DNA of 64,000 nucleotides from an uncultured Dehalococcoidia bacterium (GTDB taxonomy: Bacteria; Chloroflexota; Dehalococcoidia; Lucifugimonadales; UBA3495). The position numbers and the translations under genes are program-made. The notes beneath the pieces are model-generated. The model searched no databases. It was given only the letters and a program-made list of their open reading frames with translations, and was not told where the DNA came from. This document shows, piece after piece, positions 25,184 to 34,935 of the stretch; within the stretch, counting starts at the first letter, position 1; every line of letters starts with the position of its first letter. The stretch covers positions 2,083,537 through 2,147,536 of the forward strand of contig OY282494.1 in assembly GCA_958296385.1 (NCBI GenBank), in the 5' to 3' direction.

Positions 25184-27712
25184 TTACTCCGTTTGCGGGG
25201 CAGTATAACGCCGGCCAGGGCGCAGCGGGCCGTGAGTTTTGACCCAGAGCGCAACGCTGTCGGTGATGTATTCTACCGTGCCGTCGCGGGCGGTGAGGAA
25301 TAGATTGCCGCCGCCAACCGCAGTTTGCAGACGTTCGGTAACCTCGGAATGAGGATGCCCAAAGCGGTTGTCCCGCCCGGCGGAGATGACGGCGCTTTGC
25401 GGATTGACGGCCCGCAGGAAGGCCGGCGTGGTGGACGTGCGGCTGCCGTGATGGGCTACTTTGAGCACGTCGGATTGCAAGGCACTGCCGTGGGCCGCCA
25501 CCAGATACCGTTCCGCATCGGCCTCAATGTCGCCGGTCAGCAGGAACGACACCTCCCCATAGGTCAGGCGCAGCACCAGGCTGGCGTTGTTGGCGGTGGC
25601 GCGCACCCCCGTCGGAAAGAAGCCGCCCGATGGAAATGACCCGCCGGGCGGCGCTAACGTCTCCAGCATTATGCCGTCATCAAGCGCCACCCGGTGGCCG
25701 GCGGCCAGCCTTGCGGATTGATGGCCGCCCAGCGCCAGCGCCGACTGCCAATGCGGGTAGAGGGCGCTGTCGGGGCTGGTCGCTCCGCTCAAAACGGCGC
25801 CGGTGCGGTAGCGGGCCAGCACGTCCAGCAGGCCGCCGGCGTGGTCGCTGTCCAGGTGGGTAACGGCTACGGCGTCAAGGGAACGGTCGGCGGCGGGCAG
25901 CAGGTTGCCCAGCACGGCCAGCGTCGTTTCGCCATCCGGGCCGCCGTCAATCAGCAGCTGTCGTCCGGACGGCGTTACTATCAGGATGGCATCGCCCTGG
26001 CCGACGTCCAGCGCATAGACGTGGAGGCGGCCGTCGGCAGTAGTATTCGCCAGCTGCGCCGCCAGCAGCACGACGACGATGACGGCCACCGGAACGGCGG
26101 CAACCAGCGCGGCGGCAATCCCGGTGGGCCGCCAGCGTTGGACGCGGCGGCTGGCCCGGCGGGCCGAGGCCAATCGCAGCAAACGCCGGGATGATGCCAT
26201 CCAGACCAGCAAGCCGAGGACGCCGTACCAACCGGCGGCGGTAATTCCGGTGAGCCATCCGGCGTCGATGGCAATCGCCGGCATCACGTCGGCAATCGCG
26301 ATGAGCCAGGACAGCGGCGCCCAGGCCAGCAGTCCGGGCGCTACCGCCAGCGCCGGCAGTAGCGAACCGACGACGGCGGTGGCGCCGGCGCCGGCCAGGG
26401 CTGCGGCCAGCGCGGGCATGGCCAGTATCGTAGCCGGCACCGACATCGCCGGAATGACGCCGAAATGCCGGACGATTAGCGGCATGGTGGCCAGCGTGGT
26501 CAGCACGGACACCGCAACCGAACCGGCCAGCAGGGTGATGCCGTACTGCGTCCATCGGGCCGGCCAAGCATCCGATGCGGCCAGCGGCGCGGTGAGCAGG
26601 GCGGATGCGGCGGCGGCGCTGGGCAGCGACAGGATGACGCCGGCCATTGCGGTAAAGCTGAGCAGGAACGACAGGCGGCCGATTAGAGCGGGTTCGATCG
26701 CCAGCATAATTGCGCCGGCCAGCAGCAGCGCGGTAACGCCCCGCATTCCGCGCCCCAGGGCGGTTTGCCCCAGCACGAAACTGCCCATAATCGCCGCCCG
26801 CACCACTGGCGGGTCCAGGCCGGACAGGGCGGCGTAGCCCCAGATTACCAGCGCAACGCCCACCGCCGCCGGCAGGCTGCCCCGTCGGAATACGGCGCGG
26901 GCGATGCCCAGGGACAAGGCCATCACCACGCCCACGTGCAGCCCCGATATGGCCAGCAGGTGCGACATCCCGGCGGTGCGAAACTCGTCCTGTACCGATT
27001 GCGGCAAGTCGCTCCGAACCCCCAGCAGCAACGCCTGCGCCAAGCCCGACTCCGGAGCCGGTATTCCGCGCTCCAAACCCTGCGCCAATGCGGAACGCAC
27101 CCGATGCAATCCGGCCAGCAGCGGCGAACCCCGGCCTACGTCATACGTCTGCGATTGGCGAGCCCAAAAGACGGCGGGAATGTTGCGCGATTCCAGATAG
27201 GCGGCGTAGTCAAAATCGCCGATGGGTTCGGGCCGCTCCAACCGTCCGGTCAAGCGCAAAGCATCGCCGTAGCGCAGATAGGGCGCGGGCCGCAGCCGGA
27301 CTAAATCATCCGGCGGGCGGGCGTACACCAGCAGGCTGGTATCGGACGGAACGCTATCGGAGTCGGCAGCATCGGATGCTATGACGCTGCCCTCGAACCG
27401 TATCAAGCCGTTCCCGATGGCGTAGGGCGCAGCAGTGACGACGACGGTTGCCGACACGTCGGCGCCGAGCGGCACGATGGGCAATGCCGGCGCTGGGGCG
27501 GATTCGGCCCGCCACAGCCCCAGCAGCAGCGCCGTTGCCAGCAGAACCGGCCCCGCCGGCAGACGCAGCAGCCGCAGGACGACTGCCCCGACCGCGCCGG
27601 CCGCCGCAATCAGCAGCAACGCCCCCGCCGGCGCCGGCCAGTTGACCAGCCACGTCGCTAGTCCGATGCCAGCGACGAATGCGGCCAGCGTCAGCTCGGG
27701 AAACAGCCGCAT
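25184..27712 (-). CDS. comEC: DNA internalisation competence protein ComEC/Rec2
   Basis: The 842-residue protein has an N-terminal membrane/OB-like part (DUF4131), the central polytopic Competence domain (AGMSHLLAISGLHVGVV is the conserved signature) and a C-terminal metallo-beta-lactamase domain with HLDSDHAGG and KVAHHGSRTST. ComEC forms the inner-membrane channel and nuclease for DNA uptake. comEA lies immediately upstream, giving a two-gene competence operon. No type IV pilus genes are in view. Confidence 0.95.
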   Translation of the reverse strand: MRLFPELTLAAFVAGIGLATWLVNWPAPAGALLLIAAAGAVGAVVLRLLRLPAGPVLLATALLLGLWRAESAPAPALPIVPLGADVSATVVVTAAPYAIGNGLIRFEGSVIASDAADSDSVPSDTSLLVYARPPDDLVRLRPAPYLRYGDALRLTGRLERPEPIGDFDYAAYLESRNIPAVFWARQSQTYDVGRGSPLLAGLHRVRSALAQGLERGIPAPESGLAQALLLGVRSDLPQSVQDEFRTAGMSHLLAISGLHVGVVMALSLGIARAVFRRGSLPAAVGVALVIWGYAALSGLDPPVVRAAIMGSFVLGQTALGRGMRGVTALLLAGAIMLAIEPALIGRLSFLLSFTAMAGVILSLPSAAAASALLTAPLAASDAWPARWTQYGITLLAGSVAVSVLTTLATMPLIVRHFGVIPAMSVPATILAMPALAAALAGAGATAVVGSLLPALAVAPGLLAWAPLSWLIAIADVMPAIAIDAGWLTGITAAGWYGVLGLLVWMASSRRLLRLASARRASRRVQRWRPTGIAAALVAAVPVAVIVVVLLAAQLANTTADGRLHVYALDVGQGDAILIVTPSGRQLLIDGGPDGETTLAVLGNLLPAADRSLDAVAVTHLDSDHAGGLLDVLARYRTGAVLSGATSPDSALYPHWQSALALGGHQSARLAAGHRVALDDGIMLETLAPPGGSFPSGGFFPTGVRATANNASLVLRLTYGEVSFLLTGDIEADAERYLVAAHGSALQSDVLKVAHHGSRTSTTPAFLRAVNPQSAVISAGRDNRFGHPHSEVTERLQTAVGGGNLFLTARDGTVEYITDSVALWVKTHGPLRPGRRYTAPQTE

Positions 27713-27739
27713 CCGGCGGTTGGCGTCGGGGTCAAGCGG

Positions 27740-28444
27740 TTAGTTTGCGCTGACGGTTATCAGGCTGCGGATGCGGCTGAGGGTGGTATCGCCGATGCCG
27801 GATACGGCGGTTACGCTGTCGGGCGCGACAAAGGGGCCGGTCTGCTCCCGGTGGGCAACGATGGCCTCGGCCCGCGCCGGGCCGATGTTGGGCAGCGTCT
27901 CCAAACAGGCGGCGGTGGCGGTGTTGATGTCCAGCGGGGTGTTGCAGCCGTTGGACGATGCGGGGGTGTTGCCGGCATCGGCGACGGTTCCGGTATTGGC
28001 GACGGTTCCGGCGGCCGCTGCCGTATCGTCTATGGTCGGGATGCGGTAATGGCCGGCGTCAACGACGTAGGCGGCCAGATTTACCCGCTCCAGCGCGGCG
28101 GATGCGGTGGGCCCGCCGGCCAGGGCCAGCAAGTCGTCCAACCGCTGGCCCGCATCCAGGGCGTACACGCCCGGATTGGCCACCGCTCCGGTGACGTACA
28201 CGGCGATGCGAGACGGCGGGGCGGGCGGCGCATCCGGCACCGCGATTGCGGCGGGGGCGGTGGAGGTCTGGCCGGCGGTGTTTGCCGTGTCAGACAAGTC
28301 TGATTGCGGGGGGATGATTTGCAAAGCATCGGCGGGGTTATCGCCCGCGCGCACGGCCAGCCAGACGGCGGCGGCCAGCAGCGACAACGCCAAAAGGCTG
28401 GCGACGGCAATCGCCAGCAGACGCTGGCCGGCAGTGGTAGTCAT
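27740..28444 (-). CDS. comEA: ComEA family DNA-binding competence protein
   Basis: The 234-residue protein has one N-terminal transmembrane anchor (LLAIAVASLLALSLLAAAVW), a SLBB domain (IAVYVTGAVANPGVYAL) and C-terminal helix-hairpin-helix motifs (LDINTATAACLETLPNIGPARAEAIV, split). It binds double-stranded DNA outside the membrane and passes it to ComEC. An Ala/Thr-rich linker lies between the domains. Start at 28444 after a GGGGGTGA site; the longer frame upstream is unlikely. The 297 bases to the divergent epimerase gene hold a small CCGGGTAGT/ACTACCGG inverted repeat and no gene. Confidence 0.92.
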   Translation of the reverse strand: MTTTAGQRLLAIAVASLLALSLLAAAVWLAVRAGDNPADALQIIPPQSDLSDTANTAGQTSTAPAAIAVPDAPPAPPSRIAVYVTGAVANPGVYALDAGQRLDDLLALAGGPTASAALERVNLAAYVVDAGHYRIPTIDDTAAAAGTVANTGTVADAGNTPASSNGCNTPLDINTATAACLETLPNIGPARAEAIVAHREQTGPFVAPDSVTAVSGIGDTTLSRIRSLITVSAN

Positions 28445-28741
28445 AACATCACCCCCCGGAGAACCGCACGCGCTACGGAACCAGCCGGCAACGGGCCCGC
28501 ACGCCAACCGCACCACCGCCTCATTGGGAAACCCAACCCCGCGCCGGCGGTAGTCAACATAACGCAGCAACGCAGATTATGACTAGTGAACCGGAAACGA
28601 GTTTTTGCGAATTTTGAGAATGTTTTAATTTGACGGGAAAGCGAACCGGGCGGACGTGCCGGGTAGTGAACTACCGGACGGTTTGATAGTATTGAACGCA
28701 CGGCGTCTAATCCCTAATGTCAACGGAGGGCAATTTGGCCT

Positions 28742-29644
28742 ATGCGGAAGTGCGTGGTAACCGGCGGGTGCGGTTTTATCGGGTCGCATCTGGTTGACCG
28801 GCTGGTTGGTTTGGGGTGTGAGGTTGTGGTGGTTGATGATTTAGCGACGGGTGACCGGGGGCGTCTTAATGCCGGCGCCGAGTTAATTGAGGGATCAATT
28901 ACCGATGCCGGGCTGCTGATTGACGCTACCAAGTCGGCCGATTGCGTGTTTCACACGGCGGCGCTGGCCCGGATTGAGCGTTCTATTGACGACCCTATCG
29001 GCACGCACGACGTTAACGTCAACGGCACGCTGAACGTCTTGCAGGCGGCCCGCGTTAACGGGGTTGGCCGGGTGGTTAATTCGTCATCATCCAGCGTGTA
29101 CGGCGACCAGCCTACTTACCTGATGCGGGAGGATATGACGCCCAATCCCAAGTCGCCCTACGCTTTGCACAAGCTCATCGGGGAGCAGTACGCCGCTATG
29201 TTTGCCCGGCTTTACGGTATGTCCATCGTGTCGCTGCGGTACTTTAACGTTTATGGGCCCCGGCAGCCGGCGGCGGGGGCTTACGTGCTGGTGGTGCCGC
29301 GTTTTGTGGCGCAGCGCGACGGGGGGGAGGCGCTGACGGTGTATGGCGATGGCCGCCAGACGCGGGGCTATACGCACGTGTCCGACGTGGTGGAGGCCAA
29401 CATACTGGCGGCGTCCGCCGATTTGCCCGCCGGCCAGCACACGGCGCTCAACATCGGGCCGCAAGAGGAAACGTCGGTTAACGACATCGCGGCGCTGATT
29501 GGCGGGCCGGTGCGGCACATCGTGCCCAATCCCCGGGGCGAGTTTGAGGAACTGCGCAAGGCGGCCGATTACTCAAAGGCGCAGCGGCTGCTGGGCTGGG
29601 AACCGCAAATATCCCTTGATGAGGGCATCAAATCCGTTTCGTAG
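28742..29644 (+). CDS. NAD-dependent epimerase/dehydratase (UDP-sugar type)
   Basis: The 300-residue extended SDR enzyme has the NAD motif TGGCGFIGSHLVDRL (residues 7-21) and the active site Ser-Ser-Ser-Val-Tyr-Gly around residue 120 with YALHK later (Tyr/Lys pair). The RYFNVYGPRQ motif is typical of UDP-glucose 4-epimerase and related sugar nucleotide enzymes. It probably acts in cell-envelope sugar synthesis; the sugar is not decided. GGAGGG lies 12 bases before the ATG. Confidence 0.9.
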   Translation: MRKCVVTGGCGFIGSHLVDRLVGLGCEVVVVDDLATGDRGRLNAGAELIEGSITDAGLLIDATKSADCVFHTAALARIERSIDDPIGTHDVNVNGTLNVLQAARVNGVGRVVNSSSSSVYGDQPTYLMREDMTPNPKSPYALHKLIGEQYAAMFARLYGMSIVSLRYFNVYGPRQPAAGAYVLVVPRFVAQRDGGEALTVYGDGRQTRGYTHVSDVVEANILAASADLPAGQHTALNIGPQEETSVNDIAALIGGPVRHIVPNPRGEFEELRKAADYSKAQRLLGWEPQISLDEGIKSVS

Positions 29645-29661
29645 CAGCGTCCCCGGCCGCG

Positions 29662-29904
29662 TTACTCAGTAGGCACGCGGGCGTTGTAGATGCGTCCGTA
29701 AAGCACGAATCCGACGATGGCGGCTACAATCAAAAGCAGGCTGATGGCGTCAAGGGCTGCCAGCGCAATCGGTATCCAGCCGCTCAGCTCAGCCGGCCCG
29801 CTCCGTAGCATCCGCAAGGCGATGGCGATGATTACTCGGATACCGACTAATGCGGCGGCGGCGATCATCAGTCGCCAACGCCAGCGGGCTAATCCGGCGC
29901 GCAT
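29662..29904 (-). CDS. Small two-helix membrane protein
   Basis: The 80-residue protein has two predicted transmembrane segments (MIAAAALVGIRVIIAIAL and ISLLLIVAAIVGFVLYG) and a basic N-terminus. Its start codon overlaps the stop of the agmatinase-like gene (TAATG), so translation is coupled. No family is recognised. The coupling and codon use make it a likely real gene. Confidence 0.6.
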   Translation of the reverse strand: MRAGLARWRWRLMIAAAALVGIRVIIAIALRMLRSGPAELSGWIPIALAALDAISLLLIVAAIVGFVLYGRIYNARVPTE

Positions 29905-30917
29905 TACGGGCCAGCGGGGGGCGCCGGGCGTGATGGGAAACGGGCGGCCAGGATGTCGGCGATTAGGCGGGCGGCTACTTGTGCGGTGAGGTCGGATACG
30001 TCGTAGGGGGGCGCAACTTCTACTACGTCCAGGGCAACCAGGTTGGCGCGCCGGACTAGTGCGGTCAGGCAGCGGCGGGCTTCCTCGTAGAACAGGCCGC
30101 CAATCTCCGGCGTGCCGGTTCCGGGGGCCTGCACCGGGTCAAGCACGTCCACGTCAAAGGTGATGTACAGATTGGGGCCGATGGGGATGCTTTCGGCGAT
30201 TGCCTCCGGGCCCCGCTCGCGGAACTGCCGGGCGGTGATTACGGCGTTGCCGTGGGCCATTGCCTCGGCGTAGGGGCCGCGGCGGACGCTGCGGATGCCT
30301 ACCGACGTGATGTTGGCGACGTGTTCCAATTCCTGGCAGCGGCGGATGGGGCTGCCGTGGGTCAGCATTGCGCCGTTGTAGTGGTGGGTGTAGTCCAGGT
30401 GGGCGTCAAAATGCACGATGTCCAGGGGGGCGTAGCGGGCTAATCCGGCTACTGCCGGGAAAGTTATGGCGTGGTCGCCGCCGAGGATTACCGGAAAAGC
30501 GCCCCGTCCGGCTACGCGCTGCACCACGCCGGCCAGCCGGTTGAAATTGTGGATGACGTCCGCCGCCGTTACGAAAACGTTGCCGCAGTCCGCCATCGTG
30601 ACGCCGCGCAGCAGCTCATCGCCGGCGTCCGCGTCAAAGAACCCATCGGCGGCCTGGCCGGCGCCGTAAGGGTCGGAGTAGGAATAGGCGCGGGGCGCAT
30701 CGCGCAGGGCGTCCGGGCCGTAGCGGGCGCCGGGGCGTCCCAGGGTGCCCTGGTCAAAGGGCATCCCGATAAAGGCAACGTCGGCGTCCAAAGCGTCAAT
30801 GTCGGCGCAGAACGGCGCGCGAAACATCGTGCGGGGGCGGGTGTCCAGCGGTTGGGCCTCGCCGGCCGGCGCGGACGGCAAATACTGCGGGCCTATGTTG
30901 AAATCATCAGTTGCCAT
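29904..30917 (-). CDS. Agmatinase/arginase family ureohydrolase
   Basis: The 337-residue protein has the manganese motifs of ureohydrolases: GGDHAITFP, FDAHLDYTH and TFDVDVLDP, in the right order. These enzymes cleave a guanidino group from agmatine, arginine or similar compounds, giving urea. The sequence around the metal site favours the agmatinase-like branch (SpeB) but does not prove the substrate. It is divergent from the enoyl-CoA hydratase relative; the short gap holds GATTATACTTG, a possible -10 region. A small membrane protein follows. Confidence 0.88.
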   Translation of the reverse strand: MATDDFNIGPQYLPSAPAGEAQPLDTRPRTMFRAPFCADIDALDADVAFIGMPFDQGTLGRPGARYGPDALRDAPRAYSYSDPYGAGQAADGFFDADAGDELLRGVTMADCGNVFVTAADVIHNFNRLAGVVQRVAGRGAFPVILGGDHAITFPAVAGLARYAPLDIVHFDAHLDYTHHYNGAMLTHGSPIRRCQELEHVANITSVGIRSVRRGPYAEAMAHGNAVITARQFRERGPEAIAESIPIGPNLYITFDVDVLDPVQAPGTGTPEIGGLFYEEARRCLTALVRRANLVALDVVEVAPPYDVSDLTAQVAARLIADILAARFPSRPAPPAGP

Positions 30918-31005
30918 AACTATCCTGCCTGTTCAGTTCCGGTCGTTAAATTGATTATACTTGACGCAGTTACGATTATCTTGTCTGAAAAAGGGAGATG
31001 GCGTT

Positions 31006-31776
31006 ATGGCGCGATTAGAGGATTACGTGGACCGCTTTCAATTCGCCAGGTTGGAGCGGCACGACGGCATTTTGCAGATGACTTTGCACAGCGACGGCGA
31101 TACGCTGCAATGGGGCGCGGGGCCGCACACCGAGCTGCCGGAGGTGTTTCATACCATCGGAACCGACCCGGATACCAAAGTCATCATTATGACCGGGGCC
31201 GGCGCTGGGTTCACCGGGCCGGCGGGCAGCAGCGCCACCGTGCCGCGCCGCACGCCGGAGCAGTGGGACGCTACCTATTGGGAGGGCAAGCACCTGCTGG
31301 GCAACCTACTGAACGTTGAAGTGCCCATCATCGCCGCCGTGAACGGGCCGGCGCTGCGCCATTCGGAACTGCCCCTGCTCAGCGACATCGTGCTGTCGGC
31401 GCCGCATACCACGTTTCAGGATTCGGGCCACTTTATGAGCGGGCTGACGCCGGGCGACGGTATGCACATCATCTACCCGCTGCTGCTGGGCATCAACCGG
31501 GGCCGGTACTTCCTGCTCACCGGCCAGCAGCTGGACGCGGAGCAGGCCCGCGATTTGGGGCTGGTGGCGGAGGTGCTGCCGCCGGCGGATTTGCTGCCCC
31601 GCGCGTGGGAGCTGGCCCGCCAGCTGGCCCAACAACCCCGCCTGGTGCTGCGCTACTCGCGCGTCCTGCTCACGCACAAGCTGAAGCAGGAACTACACGA
31701 CCTGCTGGGCTACGGGCTGGCCCTGGAGGGTTTGGGCTCCGGGCAGGATTATCTGGACCGGGGGCAAGGGCGGTAG
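31006..31776 (+). CDS. Enoyl-CoA hydratase/isomerase family protein
   Basis: The 256-residue crotonase-fold protein has VIIMTGAGAGFTGPAG in the oxyanion-hole region, IIAAVNGPALRHSELPLLSDIV, and the GRYFLLTGQQLDAEQARDLGLVAEVLP family signature (given here in parts of a longer run). Glu positions typical of hydratases are not clearly present, so it could be a hydrolase or other crotonase. AAGGGAG lies before the ATG at 31006. It ends shortly before a palindromic repeat. Confidence 0.85.
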   Translation: MARLEDYVDRFQFARLERHDGILQMTLHSDGDTLQWGAGPHTELPEVFHTIGTDPDTKVIIMTGAGAGFTGPAGSSATVPRRTPEQWDATYWEGKHLLGNLLNVEVPIIAAVNGPALRHSELPLLSDIVLSAPHTTFQDSGHFMSGLTPGDGMHIIYPLLLGINRGRYFLLTGQQLDAEQARDLGLVAEVLPPADLLPRAWELARQLAQQPRLVLRYSRVLLTHKLKQELHDLLGYGLALEGLGSGQDYLDRGQGR

Positions 31777-31830
31777 GCGGGCGCACCCGCAGATACCCGG
31801 GGTGGCCCCGGTGCCCCCACTACTCCACCC

Positions 31831-31936
31831 AATGTCATTCTGAGCGCAGCGAAGAATCTCGATGAGGTAATGCACACTTTGGGGGCAATGTCGTTGCTAC
31901 GCTGTCGAGATTCTTCGCTGCGCTCAGAATGACATT
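31831..31936. repeat. 106-bp palindromic intergenic repeat, copy 3
   Basis: This copy lies between two convergent genes, where a bidirectional terminator would be useful. The arms are intact; the centre reads differently from the other copies except for CACTTTGGGGGCAA, shared with copy 2. Confidence 0.88.
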
Positions 31937-31969
31937 AGGGGGTAGTTGGGGGCAGCGGGGCCCCGCCGG

Positions 31970-32806
31970 TTAGATGGCTTGCCAGTAGCGTTTGCCTTGC
32001 AGGGTTACTATTTTGCCGAAACCGGGGGCGGGCAGGTGTACGGCGGCTACGGGTATGCCCTCGCTTTCCAGCCGGTCCAGCACGGTGCGGCGGGTGGAGA
32101 TGGCCAGGTCGGGGATGATGTCGGCCCGCGAGGCCCAGCCGGTTTGCTGTATCTGCGCCGTGTTGTGCAGCACGTCGCCGAGGATGAGGCCGCGTTCGCC
32201 GTTGGAGTTAATCATGATGCTCATGTGGCCGGGGGTGTGGCCGGGCGTGGGCAGCGTGGTCAGCTCGCCGGTGATGCTAAACTCGCCCTCCATCCATTCC
32301 ACCAGGCCCAGCTCGGCGATGGGCCAGACGCAGTCGGGCGCGTTGGGGAACCGCTCCGGCTGCAACGCCGGGTCGTGGCTGGCCTCGTAGTCGGCGCGAC
32401 TGAAGTAGTAGCGCGCGTTGGGGAACGTGGGGCGCAGCGTGCCGCCGTCGTCGCGCAGCGTGTTCCAGCCCACGTGGTCGCGGTGCAGGTGAGTCATAAT
32501 CACGCCGTCGATGTCGTTGGGCGAAACGCCGTTGCGGGCCATGTCGTCCAGCAGCTCGCCCCAGGGCGTCTCCGGCGTGTCTTTGGCGCCCAGCCCGGTG
32601 TCAACGGCAAAAGTTTTGCCCTCCGAGCGCACCAGAAAACAGGCCAGGTTGAAACTCACCCGGCGGTCGGGCGTCAGGTGGTCGTGAAAAGGTTCCCATT
32701 CCGCGGCGGGAATATCGGGAAAGAAGTTGCAGATGTCAAAAGCCAAAGTGCCGTCGGACAGCGATGCGATCTCCACGTTGCCGATGTTCATCTTGCTGGC
32801 GGCCAT
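31970..32806 (-). CDS. MBL-fold metallo-hydrolase (lactonase-like)
   Basis: The 278-residue protein has THLHRDHVGW (zinc motif HxHxDH), TPGHTPGHMSI and LILGDVLHN, the pattern of the AHL-lactonase/esterase-type branch. It is likely cytoplasmic and hydrolyses an ester, lactone or related bond; the substrate is unknown. The start MAASKMNIGNVEI fits the family. The gene is divergent from the alcohol dehydrogenase. Confidence 0.88.
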   Translation of the reverse strand: MAASKMNIGNVEIASLSDGTLAFDICNFFPDIPAAEWEPFHDHLTPDRRVSFNLACFLVRSEGKTFAVDTGLGAKDTPETPWGELLDDMARNGVSPNDIDGVIMTHLHRDHVGWNTLRDDGGTLRPTFPNARYYFSRADYEASHDPALQPERFPNAPDCVWPIAELGLVEWMEGEFSITGELTTLPTPGHTPGHMSIMINSNGERGLILGDVLHNTAQIQQTGWASRADIIPDLAISTRRTVLDRLESEGIPVAAVHLPAPGFGKIVTLQGKRYWQAI

Positions 32807-32956
32807 AATCTAATCCCTCCGTCTGTGTTGATTTGACGGCATTTTACCACCGGACAACAGACATCTGGGCAACATCCCCCCGGCGGGCGGTTTGTTGACG
32901 CTTGCCGGCGGGCGGTGCTACCCTCGCCCAATCTTACTCGTGCGAGGAATTAGCAA

Positions 32957-34048
32957 ATGAAGGCAGCAGTTTTGCGAGAAGTCAATCAGCCCGTCGTGAT
33001 TGAGGACGTGCAGGTGGATGCGCCGGCGCCCCGGGAGGTGCTGGTGAACACCGGCGCATCGGGGGTGTGCCACAGCGACCTGCACTTTGTGGAGGGACTG
33101 TACACCACGCCGATGCCGTGCATCCTGGGCCACGAGGCCGCCGGCACGGTGGCCGCCGTGGGCGACCAGGTTAGCTACGTCAGGCCCGGCGACTCGGTGA
33201 TTATGTGCCTGTCGGTGTTTTGCGGCATCTGCGAGTACTGTATGCGCGGGCAGCCGTACCTGTGCACCAAGACCGCCGTAACGCGGGGCGGCGATGACCC
33301 GCCCCGGCTGCGCAAGGACGGCGAGGCCATCACGCAGTTTGCCCAGCTGGGTTCTTACGCCGCCGAGATGCTGGTGCACGAGAACGCGCTGGTCAAGGTG
33401 GACACCGACATACCCTTTCCGCAGCTGGCGCTCATCGGCTGCGGCGCCACCACCGGCCTGGGCGCCGTGCTGAACACCGCCCGCGTGGAGCCGGGCAGCA
33501 CCGTGGCCGTGGTCGGCTGCGGCGGCATCGGCATCCACTGCGTGCAGGCGGCGGCCCTGGCCGGCGCCCTGCGCATCATCGCCGTTGACACCACCGAGGA
33601 CAAACTCTCGCTGGCCCGCGAGTTCGGCGCCACCGACGTCATCGACGCCAGCAGCGGCGACGTGGCCCAGCGCATCCGCGACCTTACCGACGGCGGCGTG
33701 GACTACTCGTTCGAGGCCATCGGCCTGAAGCAAACCGCCGAGGATTGCTACAATATGCTGCGTCCGGGCGGCGTAGCCACCATCATCGGGATGGTGCCGG
33801 AGGGCGTGAAAATTGAGCTGGACGCCGGCAACTTCCTGCGCCGGGGGCGGGCCATCCAGGGCTGCACCATGGGCTCCAACCGCTTCCGCACCGATATGCC
33901 CCGGTTCATCGAGTTCTACCGGCAAGGCCGCCTCAAGCTGGACGAACTGGTCAGCCAGGAACTGCCCCTGTCCGCAATCAACCGGGCCTTTGCCGACATG
34001 AAAGCCGGCAGCGTCCGCCGCAGCGTGATAACCGACTTTGAGGGGTAG
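32957..34048 (+). CDS. Zinc-dependent alcohol dehydrogenase
   Basis: The 363-residue enzyme has the catalytic zinc ligands Cys38 (GVCHSD), His59-Glu60 (GHEAAG) and a Cys near 172 (IGCGATTG), the structural zinc cysteines 89, 92, 95 and 103, and the NAD motif VVGCGGIGIHCVQ. It resembles the class III/mycothiol-type alcohol dehydrogenases. It oxidises alcohols or reduces aldehydes with NAD. Its last 50 bases are duplicated, with changes, at 37237-37284, so it is the left neighbour of an assembled defence island. Confidence 0.93.
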   Translation: MKAAVLREVNQPVVIEDVQVDAPAPREVLVNTGASGVCHSDLHFVEGLYTTPMPCILGHEAAGTVAAVGDQVSYVRPGDSVIMCLSVFCGICEYCMRGQPYLCTKTAVTRGGDDPPRLRKDGEAITQFAQLGSYAAEMLVHENALVKVDTDIPFPQLALIGCGATTGLGAVLNTARVEPGSTVAVVGCGGIGIHCVQAAALAGALRIIAVDTTEDKLSLAREFGATDVIDASSGDVAQRIRDLTDGGVDYSFEAIGLKQTAEDCYNMLRPGGVATIIGMVPEGVKIELDAGNFLRRGRAIQGCTMGSNRFRTDMPRFIEFYRQGRLKLDELVSQELPLSAINRAFADMKAGSVRRSVITDFEG

Positions 34049-34143
34049 TCGTTCCCGGCTATCCGGAGGGCACAATGCGCCAGTGGGGTTTGCTTTGACC
34101 GGCATCCCGCTGGCGCATATCAGATTAGGCCAGGGAGGGGAAT

Positions 34144-34935
34144 ATGATTGAGTTTGAGCAAGCCTTTGCCGATACTGAAAAGGCCGCATCATCAACTGTG
34201 AAATCGGCTTCCGACGTGGCAAAGCTGGCCCGCGGGCTGGAGAAAGCCGCCAAAACCGGCAACATCAACGCCCTCAAAAGGGCGCGGGCGGAACTGAACG
34301 CCGCTTTGAGCGTGCTGGCGCAGGAAGTTGCCAACGCTACGCAAGCCTGGCCATATCAGCCGGATGATGAGGAAACTTACGTAAAGGAACACTTTGCGGA
34401 GGAACTGCGCAAGGTGGCCGCCGCGCAGGGGTTGGAGATTCACCGGCGGGATGAGCAGCTGATTGCCCACCCGTCAATTGTACGGGTGCTGCCCGCGGCG
34501 CGCGCCGTGCGGATTGACCGCAAGCAAGTATCTACCATCCGCCCGTCGCACCTGACCGGCCTGCTGCAAGCCAACCAGCGGAAGCCGGCACGGTTCAATG
34601 GACGCAGATTCCTCGAGGCGGTGCACAAGGCTTACCGGATGCTGTTGGGCAGCCAGGAGCCGTTGCGCCGGCTGGAGGCCGGCCGGCTGCCGCCGGTGCC
34701 TCTGGCCAACATCTACGAGGCCCTTACCCTGATGCCCGGTTTGGAGCAAGAGTACAGCCGGACGGAATTCGCCCAGGCCCTGTACCGGCTTGACGTGGAC
34801 GGGCCGCACGAAACCCGTTCCGGGGCGCAGCTCAACTTCCACAGCGGCCGCCAAAGCGCAATCGCCTTTGTTGCGCCCGACGGCCACATCATCACCTATC
34901 ACAGCATTGCTTTCTCGGAGGTGGGCAATGGATAA
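34144..34935 (+). CDS. Unknown protein of the BrxC/BrxD-like ATPase module
   Basis: The 263-residue protein is not recognised. Residues 1-65 are Ala/Lys/Glu-rich and helical (coiled-coil-like); residues 70-120 have a mixed region (EELRKVAAAQGLEIHRRDEQLIAHPSIVRVL, in parts); the C-terminal part ends in a beta-rich piece. No membrane segment or catalytic motif is seen. Its stop overlaps the start of the next gene by 8 bases, and that gene overlaps the third by 4 bases, so the three are made together. By position it may be the sensor or substrate-binding part of the module. Inference only. Confidence 0.65.
   Translation: MIEFEQAFADTEKAASSTVKSASDVAKLARGLEKAAKTGNINALKRARAELNAALSVLAQEVANATQAWPYQPDDEETYVKEHFAEELRKVAAAQGLEIHRRDEQLIAHPSIVRVLPAARAVRIDRKQVSTIRPSHLTGLLQANQRKPARFNGRRFLEAVHKAYRMLLGSQEPLRRLEAGRLPPVPLANIYEALTLMPGLEQEYSRTEFAQALYRLDVDGPHETRSGAQLNFHSGRQSAIAFVAPDGHIITYHSIAFSEVGNG

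Noticed and set aside
34049-34143. Attachment site with integrase for the defence island
   Set aside because: The ADH-end direct repeat exists, but no integrase, recombinase or tRNA gene is found at either side, so a true integrative element cannot be claimed.
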